Source: Knoellia subterranea KCTC 19937
GTDB lineage: Bacteria; Actinomycetota; Actinomycetes; Actinomycetales; Dermatophilaceae
Length of the DNA: 64,000 bases
Direction: 5' to 3'
Assembly: GCF_000768685.1 (NCBI RefSeq)
Contig: NZ_AVPK01000003.1
Location: 62,001-126,000 of the forward strand
Shown here: in pieces, positions 43,636 through 51,689 of the stretch
Layout: each line of letters opens with the position of its first letter
Numbering within the stretch: the stretch's first letter is position 1
Program-made: the position numbers and the translations under genes
The notes under the pieces: generated by a model
Seen by the model: only the letters and a program-made list of their open reading frames with translations
The model's database searches: none
What the model was told of the DNA's origin: nothing

Positions 43636-43775
43636 CGCGGCGGCGTCGTCCACAGGTGGGGTGACAGGGCTCGCCTGTCCACAGTTCATCGAACTGGGGC
43701 TGGTGCCCCTCGAGCTCGTCGGCTGAACTCGTTCGCAGGTGGGGACAGGCCCCGCACGGATCGAGGAGTTCAGTT

Positions 43776-43970
43776 GTGACACAACACCTTTCGCGTCGAT
43801 GGAGGCTGGTCAAGGAGTCAGCCGAGGCCGGGATGACGACGGCGGAGTATGCCGTGGGCACGCTCGCTGCGTGCGCCTTCGCTGCCGTCCTCATGCTCGT
43901 GGTCAAGTCGGGCCCGGTGAAGTCGGCGCTGGCCAAGGTCATCACCGCCGCCCTGGGCACGGGAACGTGA
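43776..43970 (+). CDS. Flp-type pilin (DUF4244)
   Basis: 64 residues. AEAG/MTTAEYAVGTLAAC contains the prepilin cleavage site and conserved Glu at +5, followed by one hydrophobic helix. The DUF4244 form is the Flp pilin of actinobacterial Tad clusters (Rv3656c). GTG 43776 start. It overlaps the TadE-like gene by GTGA. A prepilin peptidase is not encoded in the window. Confidence 0.9.
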   Translation: MTQHLSRRWRLVKESAEAGMTTAEYAVGTLAACAFAAVLMLVVKSGPVKSALAKVITAALGTGT

Positions 43971-44326
43971 CCCTGGGACGACACCGCGAGGCTGGCATGG
44001 TCACGGCGGAGCTCGCCGTGGCCGTGCCGGCCCTCGTCCTCGTGCTGGCCCTCGGGCTCGGAGCGGTCGCGGTCGTGACCGACCACTTGCGGTGCATCGA
44101 CGCGGCGCGCGTCGGGGCGCGCCTGCTCGCGCGGGGTGAGGAGGCGGGCCGGGTTCGTGCCGAGGTCATTCGACAGGCGCCTCCGGGGGCGGTGGTCCTG
44201 TTCGATGTCGGCCCGGAGTCGGTGACCGTCGAGGTGACCTCTGACCCGCCCGCGTTGCTCCGCACGCTCGGTGTCAGCGGAGGGCCTCGCGGCGTGGCGC
44301 ACGCCGTTCCGGAAGCGGCTCCGTGA
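43967..44326 (+). CDS. TadE-like pseudopilin
   Basis: 119 residues. EAGMVTAELAVAVPALVLVL (split at its Pro) is the TadE-type N-terminal hydrophobic helix with Glu; a soluble C-terminal domain follows. Minor pilin of the Tad pilus, similar to Rv3655c. Coupled by GTGA overlaps at both ends. Confidence 0.85.
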   Translation: MTLGRHREAGMVTAELAVAVPALVLVLALGLGAVAVVTDHLRCIDAARVGARLLARGEEAGRVRAEVIRQAPPGAVVLFDVGPESVTVEVTSDPPALLRTLGVSGGPRGVAHAVPEAAP

Positions 44327-44706
44327 GGGCCATCGAGGAGCGTGGTTCGGGCTCCGTGCTCGTCGTCGCTGCCATCGGAATCCTGCTCGTCCTCGTCCTG
44401 GCCGGCATGCAGATCGGGGTGGCCGGTGCCGCCGCGCACCGGGCCAGAGGAGCAGCAGACCTCGCGGCCCTCGCCGGCGCCGGGGCCCAACAGCAGGGTG
44501 CGGATCCGTGTGCCGTCGCAGAACGGGTGGCGCGCAGCAACGGGGCCGAGCTCGTGAGTTGCGCGCCGGGTTCCGCCGACTCGCTCAGGGTCCGCGTCTC
44601 GTGCCCGCTGTCCGTGTCCTGGCCGGGTGTGCCCGCCACGGCCGTGGCTTCGGCTCGCGCTGGCCCGTCGGATGCGACGGAAACAGGTATGCCGCCCGCT
44701 CGGTGA
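44323..44706 (+). CDS. Second TadE/TadG-like minor pilin (Rv3654c type)
   Basis: 127 residues. ERGSGSVLVVAAIGILLVLVLAG (interrupted by Ile-Gly) is the membrane helix; ARGAADLAALAGA matches the TadG/Rv3654c family. Two cysteines in the soluble part may pair. The C-terminal codons TGMPPAR lie in a variant of the GTATGCC repeat. Last gene of the tad operon. Confidence 0.82.
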   Translation: MRAIEERGSGSVLVVAAIGILLVLVLAGMQIGVAGAAAHRARGAADLAALAGAGAQQQGADPCAVAERVARSNGAELVSCAPGSADSLRVRVSCPLSVSWPGVPATAVASARAGPSDATETGMPPAR

Positions 44707-44716
44707 GCGGACGGCA
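44687..44716. repeat. Inverted pair of GTATGCC-type motifs at end of tad operon
   Basis: GTATGCCGCCCGCTC, loop GGT, then GAGCGGACGGCATC. The hairpin spans the stop codon of the last tad gene and probably terminates the operon. Here the dispersed motif forms a palindrome with itself. Confidence 0.75.
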
Positions 44717-44736
44717 TCGCTGTGGTTCGGGACGGA

Positions 44737-45216
44737 TCAGGCGCGGGGGTCGTTCCCGGTGGCCTGGGACTCTGCCTCCGCGATCTCTGCGCGGCGGCGA
44801 GCCTCTTCGGTGGAGAGGTGCTGCTCCTGAACCTTCGCATCGGCCTCGCGTCGCAGGGCCTCGGTCTCCTCCTCGTGGCGGCGGCGCTCCTCGGCGAGCT
44901 GGCGCTCGCGCTGCGCGAACTCCTCCTGCATCTGGCGCTCGCGGTCGAGCCGCTGCTGCTCGGCGAGAGCAGCCTCTTCCTTGGCTTCGCGACGTCGACG
45001 CGCGGAGCGCTTGAATCCGCTGCGCATGAGCACCCAGCCCAGCCAGAACACGGTGATGACTGCGGCGCCGGTGACGAGCAGCAGGAGTGGCGGCAGGCTG
45101 ATCGATCCGCCGAGGACGTCGATGTCGACGCCGTCGGTGAGCTGGGAGGTGCCCTCGTAGAGCAGGATCCCGGCAGCAATGGCGAACAGGACGAGGATGA
45201 GGCCGAGGATGATCAC
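44737..45216 (-). CDS. Two-TM protein with long coiled coil
   Basis: 159 residues. Two transmembrane helices (about 2-20 and 42-65) frame a short external loop. The C-terminal 90 residues are a charged coiled coil (REAKEEAALAEQQRLDRERQ and onward). Start GTG 45216. Similar proteins occur next to this helicase in actinobacteria; role unknown. It is convergent with the tad operon. Confidence 0.6.
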   Translation of the reverse strand: MIILGLILVLFAIAAGILLYEGTSQLTDGVDIDVLGGSISLPPLLLLVTGAAVITVFWLGWVLMRSGFKRSARRRREAKEEAALAEQQRLDRERQMQEEFAQRERQLAEERRRHEEETEALRREADAKVQEQHLSTEEARRRAEIAEAESQATGNDPRA

Positions 45217-45335
45217 GCCTGCGAGGCTAGCGCGATCGCGGCGCGAGGTGCCTGAATGCGGCCACTCGTTCGTGTGATCCGATGGCCGGGTGGACGAAAC
45301 CTCAGCCCGCTCGAGCCCTTGTCTCGCCTGAGCCC

Positions 45336-47627
45336 TCAGCCCGGTCGAGACATGAGGACGAGGTCGAGCAGGCGGATGGCGCGCGCCTTGTCGAGTGGCT
45401 CATTGCCGTTGCCACACTTGGGTGACTGCACGCACGCCGGGCATCCCCGCGCGCACTGGCAGCGCCCGACGGCGTCACGGGTCGCCTCGATCCACTCACC
45501 GAACGCCGAGTGGGCTCGTTCGGCGAAGCCGGCACCGCCCGGGTACCCGTCATAGACGAGGATCGTCGGCAGCCCGGTGTCGGGATGGCAGTCGGTGGAC
45601 ACGCCACCGACGTCCCACCGGTCCGAGGTCGCGACGAGCGGGAGCATGCCGATCGCCGCGTGCTCGGCGGCGTGCGCTGCGCCCGGAACCTGGGCCTCCT
45701 CGATGCCCGCCTCCTCGAGCAGGTCGAGCGGCATCGTCCACCACACGCCCCGGGTCACGAGCGAGCGCTGCGGCAGGTCCAGCGGGTGCGTGCCCAGCAC
45801 TTCGCCGGACGGGAGCCGTCGCAGGAACGAGGTCACCTGCGTCGTCACGCGCACCGACCCGAAGCAGACCTCGATCTCGCCCCACGACTCCTGCCTCTGG
45901 GCGCCCAGGATCTCGAACGAACCGACGGACTGCGAGTGCGTGCTCCAGCCCGGGTCCCCTCGCACCACGGTGGCCGTCGCCGCGGCCAGGTCGAGATCGG
46001 TCACGACGAACGTGTCGCCCTGATGCACGTGCACGGCACCCGTGTGCACCTGGGAGTGGGCCGAAGCCTCGTCGATCGTGCCGAGCACCCGCCCGCTGCG
46101 CCGCTCGACGATCGAGACGACCTCGGTCGTGCCGCGCAGGTTGACGTGGTCACCGGGTCGGTCGTCGCGGGCCCAGAACCACCCGGTCGGGCGACGACGC
46201 AGGATCCCCCGCTCGACCAGCAGGTCCACGACCCCACGTGCCGCGGTGCCGAACATCGGCAGGTCGTCCTCGGTCAGCGGGAGTTCGTGGGCCGCGGCAG
46301 CGAGGTGGGGTGCGAGGACGTGTGGGTTGGCCGGGTCCATGACGGTCGACTCGATCGGAGCGCCAAAGATCGCCTCTGGGTGGTCGAGGAGGTAGGTGTC
46401 GAGCGGGTCATCCGCCGCGATGAAGACCGCGAGCGACTCGCGCCCCGACCGCCCTGCTCGCCCGGCCTGCTGCCACAGGTTGGCGCGGCGCCCGGGCCAG
46501 CCGGCGATGAGCACCGCATCGAGCCCACTGATATCGACGCCGAGCTCGAGTGCGTTGGTCGCCGCGAGCCCGCGCAGTTCACCGTCGCGCAGGGCGCGTT
46601 CCAGTTCGCGACGCTCCTGGGGCAGATAACCGCCCCGGTATGCCGCAATGGTCGCCTCCGCGTCGCCACTCACCTGCCCGAGTCGCTTGCGGGCCGACGA
46701 CGCGAGCGCCTCGACGCCCGCTCGGGACCGGGCGAAGGCCAGGGTCTGCACGTTGCGGTCGACGAGCTCGGCCAGGAGCTCCGCGGCTTCGGTCGTGGCC
46801 GATCGGCGGGCCTCGTCGACGAGGGGTGGCTCCCACAGGGCGAAGGTGAGGGCCTCGCGAGGTGACCCGTCGACGTCGACGGGACTCACCGGCATACCCA
46901 CCAGGGAAGCGGCGTGGGACGCAGGGTGGCTGACGGTCGCGGAGGCGAGCACGAAGGTCGGGTGTGCGCGGTAGCGGGTGCCGACCCGACGGAGGCGGCG
47001 CAACACCGAGGACACGTGCGAGCCGAACACGCCCCGATAGAGGTGGCACTCGTCGATGACGACGTAGCGGAGCGAGCGCAGGAAGGACGCCCAGTGCTGG
47101 TGGCCCGGGAGGAGGGAGTGGTGCAGGAGGTCGGGGTTGGTCAGGACGACGTTCGCGTGGTCGCGGATCCAGCGACGCTCGTCGGCCGGGGTGTCGCCGT
47201 CATAGGTCGCCGCGCGGATCCCGGGAAGGGCCATCGCCTCGATGCGGGCCAGTTGATCGGCGGCCAACGCCTTGGTCGGCGCGACGTAGAGCATCGTCGC
47301 GCCGCGCCCGGTCGGCGCCTCGAGCCCGTCGAGGACTGCGGTGAGCGCCGGAACGAGGTAGCCCAGACTCTTGCCGGAGGCCGTGCCCGTCGAGAGGACG
47401 ACGTGCTGGCCCGCGTGTGCGAGGTCCATGGCCTGCCTCTGGTGCGACCACGGTCGGGCGATCCCCGAACCCGTGAGGCTCGCGAGGAGCTGCGGCGCCA
47501 CCCAGCCGGGCCAGTCTGCGGTCTGCGCGGGGCGCGCGGGTAGGCGCTCCACATGGCGCAGCCGAGGGCTGCGATCGCCCGCTGCGAGGGCAGCAAGAAT
47601 CGCGGTCGGCTCGGCAGATGACGACAT
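45336..47627 (-). CDS. DEAD/DEAH helicase with DUF1998 zinc domain
   Basis: 763 residues from ATG 47627. Motif I GTASGKS, motif II VIDECH, motif III SATVS, motif VI QQAGRAGRSGR define an SF2 helicase; the C-terminal CARGCPACVQSPKCG is the four-cysteine DUF1998 element. Homologue of Rv3649 and related to Hrq1/SftH, 3'-5' DNA helicases linked to repair. It is divergent from the STAS gene over 114 bp, the same place it holds in M. tuberculosis beside the tad genes. Confidence 0.9.
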   Translation of the reverse strand: MSSSAEPTAILAALAAGDRSPRLRHVERLPARPAQTADWPGWVAPQLLASLTGSGIARPWSHQRQAMDLAHAGQHVVLSTGTASGKSLGYLVPALTAVLDGLEAPTGRGATMLYVAPTKALAADQLARIEAMALPGIRAATYDGDTPADERRWIRDHANVVLTNPDLLHHSLLPGHQHWASFLRSLRYVVIDECHLYRGVFGSHVSSVLRRLRRVGTRYRAHPTFVLASATVSHPASHAASLVGMPVSPVDVDGSPREALTFALWEPPLVDEARRSATTEAAELLAELVDRNVQTLAFARSRAGVEALASSARKRLGQVSGDAEATIAAYRGGYLPQERRELERALRDGELRGLAATNALELGVDISGLDAVLIAGWPGRRANLWQQAGRAGRSGRESLAVFIAADDPLDTYLLDHPEAIFGAPIESTVMDPANPHVLAPHLAAAAHELPLTEDDLPMFGTAARGVVDLLVERGILRRRPTGWFWARDDRPGDHVNLRGTTEVVSIVERRSGRVLGTIDEASAHSQVHTGAVHVHQGDTFVVTDLDLAAATATVVRGDPGWSTHSQSVGSFEILGAQRQESWGEIEVCFGSVRVTTQVTSFLRRLPSGEVLGTHPLDLPQRSLVTRGVWWTMPLDLLEEAGIEEAQVPGAAHAAEHAAIGMLPLVATSDRWDVGGVSTDCHPDTGLPTILVYDGYPGGAGFAERAHSAFGEWIEATRDAVGRCQCARGCPACVQSPKCGNGNEPLDKARAIRLLDLVLMSRPG

Positions 47628-47741
47628 GGGCGTTACGGTAATGCGGTGCACTGACAGACCCCATGGCTCCGAGCCGTGCGGCCGGGGGCACGAGGGAGGG
47701 TCCGCACCCGGACACGGAAGCACAGCAAGGAGCCAGCCGTA

Positions 47742-48113
47742 GTGAAGCTGACCGTGGCGACCACGGAGCGGGAGGCCGTCACCATCGTGACGGTGTCCGG
47801 TGAGGTCGACGTCTACACCGCACCCCAACTGCGAGCCGCGCTCGAGGAGCGCATCGCCGCAGGTCGCACCGCCATCATCCTCGACCTCGATGACGTCGGC
47901 TTCCTCGACTCGACGGGTCTGGGAGTCCTTGTCGGGCGGCTCAAGGCAGTCAAGAAGGACGGCGGCTGGCTGCGGGTCGTGTGCACCAACGAGCGGATCC
48001 TGCGCCTCTTCGGCATCACCGGGCTCGACCAGGTGCTTCCCGTCCACGCCTCCGTCGACGCGGCGCTCGCGGCTGGTCCCGACAGCGACGTCGAGTCCGA
48101 CGTCTCCGCCTGA
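47742..48113 (+). CDS. STAS-domain anti-sigma factor antagonist
   Basis: 123 residues. Phosphorylation-site serine Ser57 in FLDSTGLGVLVG; strand-helix pattern of SpoIIAA/BldG/RsbV proteins. It would bind an anti-sigma kinase when unphosphorylated and release a sigma factor. CAAGGAG lies ten bases before GTG 47742. No kinase or sigma gene is adjacent. Confidence 0.88.
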   Translation: MKLTVATTEREAVTIVTVSGEVDVYTAPQLRAALEERIAAGRTAIILDLDDVGFLDSTGLGVLVGRLKAVKKDGGWLRVVCTNERILRLFGITGLDQVLPVHASVDAALAAGPDSDVESDVSA

Positions 48114-48196
48114 CCCTTCCTCTGGACCCACCAGGTCCGGGTGTTTCCGGGTGCTTTCGGGCGTGAGAGCCGTCACACCGGCTGGCCGAGTGTTCA

Positions 48197-48212
48197 TGTG
48201 ACCTGAGTCACC
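48197..48212 (+). promoter_or_regulatory. Predicted Crp/GlxR binding site upstream of hppA
   Basis: TGTGACCTGAGTCACC matches the actinobacterial Crp consensus TGTGA-N6-TCACA at nine of ten positions. Centre is 99 bp before the hppA ATG. TAGGGT (48216-48221) may be the -10, which would put the site in a repressing or class-II-like position. Confidence 0.6.
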
Positions 48213-48303
48213 GGGTAGGGTCCACGCTGCGTCTGCCCGTTGTCCGAGTGACGGCGCGCCCGTCAACGTCTGACGACGACGCACACCCGTCAAGGAGGAT
48301 GGA

Positions 48304-50748
48304 ATGGCTGTACTCGCCCTCGCACCGGCCGAGGCGACGTCCACGCTGGACCTCACCGGATCGAACGTCACGCTCGTCATCGGGGTTGCGGTCATTGCCG
48401 TGATCGCGCTCGTCATGGGCTTCGTCTTCCGGCAGCAGGTTCTGCGTGCGGACACCGGGACCGACAACATGCGCACGATCGGCGCGGCGGTCGAGGAGGG
48501 GGCTCAGGCCTACCTCACGCGTCAGTTCAAGACGCTCGGCATCTTCGTCGTCCTCGTCTTCGGGCTGCTGCTCCTCCTCCCGGCGCCCGACTGGGGCGTG
48601 AAGCTGGGTCGCTCCGGGTTCTTCATCGTCGGCGCGCTCTTCTCCGCGTCCATCGGCTACCTCGGCATGAAGCTCGCCACCAAGGCCAACGTCCGCGTCG
48701 CAGCTGCGTCGCGCGGTGCCAACGGTCGCGACGAGGGTATGCGCATCGCCTTCCGCACCGGTGGTGTCGTCGGCATGGCGACCGTCGGCCTCGGCCTTCT
48801 CGGTGCCGCGATCGTCGTCCTCGCCTACAAGGGTGAGGCCCCCAAGGTCCTCGAGGGCTTCGGCTTCGGCGCCGCCCTCCTCGCGATGTTCATGCGCGTC
48901 GGTGGCGGCATCTTCACCAAGGCCGCCGACGTCGGCGCCGACCTCGTCGGCAAGGTCGAGGCGGGCATCCCCGAGGACGACCCTCGCAACGCTGCGACGA
49001 TCGCCGACAACGTCGGTGACAACGTCGGCGACTGCGCCGGCATGGCTGCGGACCTTTTCGAGTCGTATGCCGTGATGCTGGTTGCCGCTCTCATCCTCGG
49101 TTCCGTGGCCTTCGGTGAATACGGCCTGGTCTTCCCGCTGCTCGTGCCCGCGATCGGTGCGGTCACCGCGCTCATCGGTGTCTTCATCACCAAGGCCCGT
49201 CCGGACGAGAGCGCCCTGAGCGCCATCAACCGTGGCTTCTACATCTCGGCCGCGATCGCTGCGGTCCTCGTCGCCGTGGCTGCGTGGCTCTACCTGCCCG
49301 ACACGTTCGGGGACCTCGGCTCGACCGACGAGGGCATCACCGCCCTCGAGGGCAACCCGCGGATCACCGCGATCCTCGCAGTCCTCATCGGCATCGTCCT
49401 CGCGGCGATCATCCTCTGGCTCACGGGCCACTTCACCGGCACCGACAAGCGCCCGACCAAGGACGTCGCACGCACGTCCCTGACCGGTGCGGCCACGGTC
49501 GTCCTCTCCGGCATCGGTGTCGGTCTCGAGTCGGCGGTCTACACGGCGGCCATCATCGCTGGCGCGGTCTACCTCGCCTTCCTGCTCGGTGGCGGATCCG
49601 TCGCCCTCTCGCTGTTCCTCATCGCGCTCGCGGGCTGTGGTCTGCTCACGACGGTCGGCGTCATCGTGGCCATGGACACGTTCGGCCCGGTCTCGGACAA
49701 CGCCCAGGGCATCGCCGAGATGTCCGGAGACGTGGACGAGGACGCGGCGCAGATCCTCACCGAGCTCGACGCGGTCGGCAACACGACCAAGGCCATCACC
49801 AAGGGCATCGCCATCGCCACGGCCGTGCTCGCTGCGACGGCCCTGTTCGGCTCCTACACCGACGCCTGGCAGACGGCCGTCCGCCAGATCGAGGACCCGG
49901 GCGACACGACGCAGGAGCAGGCGACCCGCTTCCTCAACGACGCCTCGGCGCTCATCACCAACCCGTCGACCCTCGTCGGCCTGCTCCTCGGTGCCGCCGT
50001 CGTGTTCCTCTTCTCCGGCCTGGCGATCAACGCAGTGACGCGTGCCGCCGGCGCCATCGTCTTCGAGGTGCGTCGCCAGTTCCGCGACATCCCCGGGATC
50101 ATGGAGGGCACGACCAAGCCGGAGTACGGCAAGGTCGTCGACATCTGCACCCGCGACTCGCTGCGTGAGCTCGCGACGCCGGGTCTCCTCGCCGCACTGA
50201 CCCCGGTCATCGTCGGCTTCGGTCTCGGCATCGGCGCCCTCGCGGGCTTCCTCGCCGGCGCCATCGGCACCGGCTGCCTCATGGCCGTCTTCCTCGCGAA
50301 CGCGGGCGGTGCCTGGGACAACGCGAAGAAGATCGTCGAGGACGGCACGCACGGCGGCAAGGGCTCTGATGCCCACGCGGCCACCGTCATCGGTGACACC
50401 GTCGGGGACCCGTTCAAGGACACGGCTGGTCCCGCGATCAACCCGCTGCTCAAGGTCATGAACCTTGTCGCGGTGCTCATTGCCCCGGCCATCGTCATGC
50501 TCTCGGTCGGCGCGGACGCGTCCGCCCCGATTCGCTACGGCATCGCCGGTGTCGCGTTCGTCATCGTCGTGGCCGCCGTCGCGATCTCCAAGCGTCGTGA
50601 CCTCGCCATCGGTGGCGACGACGACGTCGAGGGAGTCGGGGAGTTCGACGCATCGGCGCCCGACTCCGGTGCCGTCACCGAGCCCGGTGAGGTCGTCGAC
50701 GAGGCGCTCGAGAACGGCGACGCGCTCGAGGTGCCGGCTCCGCGGTAG
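48304..50748 (+). CDS. hppA: Membrane-bound proton-translocating pyrophosphatase, K+-independent
   Basis: 814 residues, about 16 transmembrane helices. Substrate motif GGIFTKAADVGADLVGKVE and DNVGDNVGDCAGMAADL are intact. GNTTKAITKG carries lysine at the position that distinguishes K+-independent enzymes (Ala in K+-dependent ones). It couples PPi hydrolysis to H+ export. AAGGAGGATGG gives a strong ribosome binding site. The C-terminal 60 residues are acidic and specific to this branch. A Crp site upstream links it to carbon status. Confidence 0.95.
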   Translation: MAVLALAPAEATSTLDLTGSNVTLVIGVAVIAVIALVMGFVFRQQVLRADTGTDNMRTIGAAVEEGAQAYLTRQFKTLGIFVVLVFGLLLLLPAPDWGVKLGRSGFFIVGALFSASIGYLGMKLATKANVRVAAASRGANGRDEGMRIAFRTGGVVGMATVGLGLLGAAIVVLAYKGEAPKVLEGFGFGAALLAMFMRVGGGIFTKAADVGADLVGKVEAGIPEDDPRNAATIADNVGDNVGDCAGMAADLFESYAVMLVAALILGSVAFGEYGLVFPLLVPAIGAVTALIGVFITKARPDESALSAINRGFYISAAIAAVLVAVAAWLYLPDTFGDLGSTDEGITALEGNPRITAILAVLIGIVLAAIILWLTGHFTGTDKRPTKDVARTSLTGAATVVLSGIGVGLESAVYTAAIIAGAVYLAFLLGGGSVALSLFLIALAGCGLLTTVGVIVAMDTFGPVSDNAQGIAEMSGDVDEDAAQILTELDAVGNTTKAITKGIAIATAVLAATALFGSYTDAWQTAVRQIEDPGDTTQEQATRFLNDASALITNPSTLVGLLLGAAVVFLFSGLAINAVTRAAGAIVFEVRRQFRDIPGIMEGTTKPEYGKVVDICTRDSLRELATPGLLAALTPVIVGFGLGIGALAGFLAGAIGTGCLMAVFLANAGGAWDNAKKIVEDGTHGGKGSDAHAATVIGDTVGDPFKDTAGPAINPLLKVMNLVAVLIAPAIVMLSVGADASAPIRYGIAGVAFVIVVAAVAISKRRDLAIGGDDDVEGVGEFDASAPDSGAVTEPGEVVDEALENGDALEVPAPR

Positions 50749-50832
50749 GCGAGCGGACGGCATACGTCCTGCAGTGCACGGCGGCCGACCCACCCGAGAG
50801 GGTGAGTCGGCCGCCGTCTCGCGTTCTGGCGG

Positions 50833-50925
50833 GGCACAACGTGGTTCGCGAACCACAAAGTGGCTCGACGACTGGATCGATCCGGTCATCGAAGCAGGCC
50901 AGGGTTCGCGAACCGTTTCGTGCTG
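50833..50925. repeat. Composite palindromic element after hppA
   Basis: GTGGTTCGCGAACCAC (50841-50856) and GGTTCGCGAACC (50903-50914) are perfect palindromes placed symmetrically around GACTGGATCGATCCGGTC (centre near 50880). The outer ends GGGCACAACG and CGTGCTGGCCC also partly pair. The whole 93 bp is a nested inverted repeat like a REP/BIME unit. An exact 13-bp motif, GCGGACGGCATAC, precedes it at 50753. Confidence 0.7.
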
Positions 50926-50965
50926 GCCCGAGGATGCCCTGAGGCCTGACCCTTAGGCTGACCGC

Positions 50966-51676
50966 ATGCGCTCCTCGCTCTTCGACCAGGTCAACCTCGA
51001 GCTGCGGTCCGAGCAGCCCTTCGCCCTGCAGAATCCGCAACTGCTGCGCGTGCGCCTCGGGGGTGACGTCCTCGCGGTCAAGGGCGCGATGGTCGCCTAC
51101 CAGGGGCAGATCCGCTTCGACCACGAGAAGGCCGGGAGCGTCGGCAAGCTCTTCAAGAAGGTCGTGACCGGCGAGGACGTCAGCCTCATGCGCGTGTCCG
51201 GCGACGGGGAGGTCTTCTTCGCCAGCGAGGCCGGCTTCGTCCACCTCATCGAACTCACCGGTGACGGGCTGAGCGTCAACGCCCGCAATCTCTTGGCCTT
51301 CGACGCCCAGATCGAGTGGGATATCAAGCGAGTCCAGGGCGCCGGGATGATGAGCGGTGGCCTGTTCAACACGACTCTCCAGGGCACGGGCACCGTGGCC
51401 GTCCACACCGTTGGCCAGCCGGTGATCCTCGACTGCTCTCAGCAGCCGACCTATGTCGATGTGCAGTCGTGTGTCGGCTGGTCCCTCGGGCTGGTACCGC
51501 AGATCGTGTCGAGCATGAACATGCGCTCGATGCTGCGCGGCGGCAGCGGTGAGGCCTTCCAATACGCCTTCCACGGGCCGGGATTTGTCGTCGTCCAGCC
51601 GAGCGAGTGGACGCCGGCCGCATCGTCGGGTGGTGGCGGCGGGGGAGGCATGCTCGGCGGCCTCCTCGACGGCTGA
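50966..51676 (+). CDS. AIM24-family protein
   Basis: 236 residues. Beta-rich throughout; LGGDVLAVKGAMVAYQGQI split by turns, GEVFFASEAG, and GWSLGLVPQIVSS match the AIM24 family (Pfam PF01987), jelly-roll-like proteins of unknown biochemical role. A Gly-rich tail closes the protein. ATG 50966 follows no obvious ribosome binding site. It precedes the methyltransferase gene by 13 bp. Confidence 0.85.
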   Translation: MRSSLFDQVNLELRSEQPFALQNPQLLRVRLGGDVLAVKGAMVAYQGQIRFDHEKAGSVGKLFKKVVTGEDVSLMRVSGDGEVFFASEAGFVHLIELTGDGLSVNARNLLAFDAQIEWDIKRVQGAGMMSGGLFNTTLQGTGTVAVHTVGQPVILDCSQQPTYVDVQSCVGWSLGLVPQIVSSMNMRSMLRGGSGEAFQYAFHGPGFVVVQPSEWTPAASSGGGGGGGMLGGLLDG

Positions 51677-51689
51677 GCCGGAGCCAGTC

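Noticed and set aside
48208-50889. 893-codon open frame opposite hppA
   Set aside because: Shadow frame: charged, repetitive D/R/E/G translation without domains, exactly antisense to a highly conserved gene.
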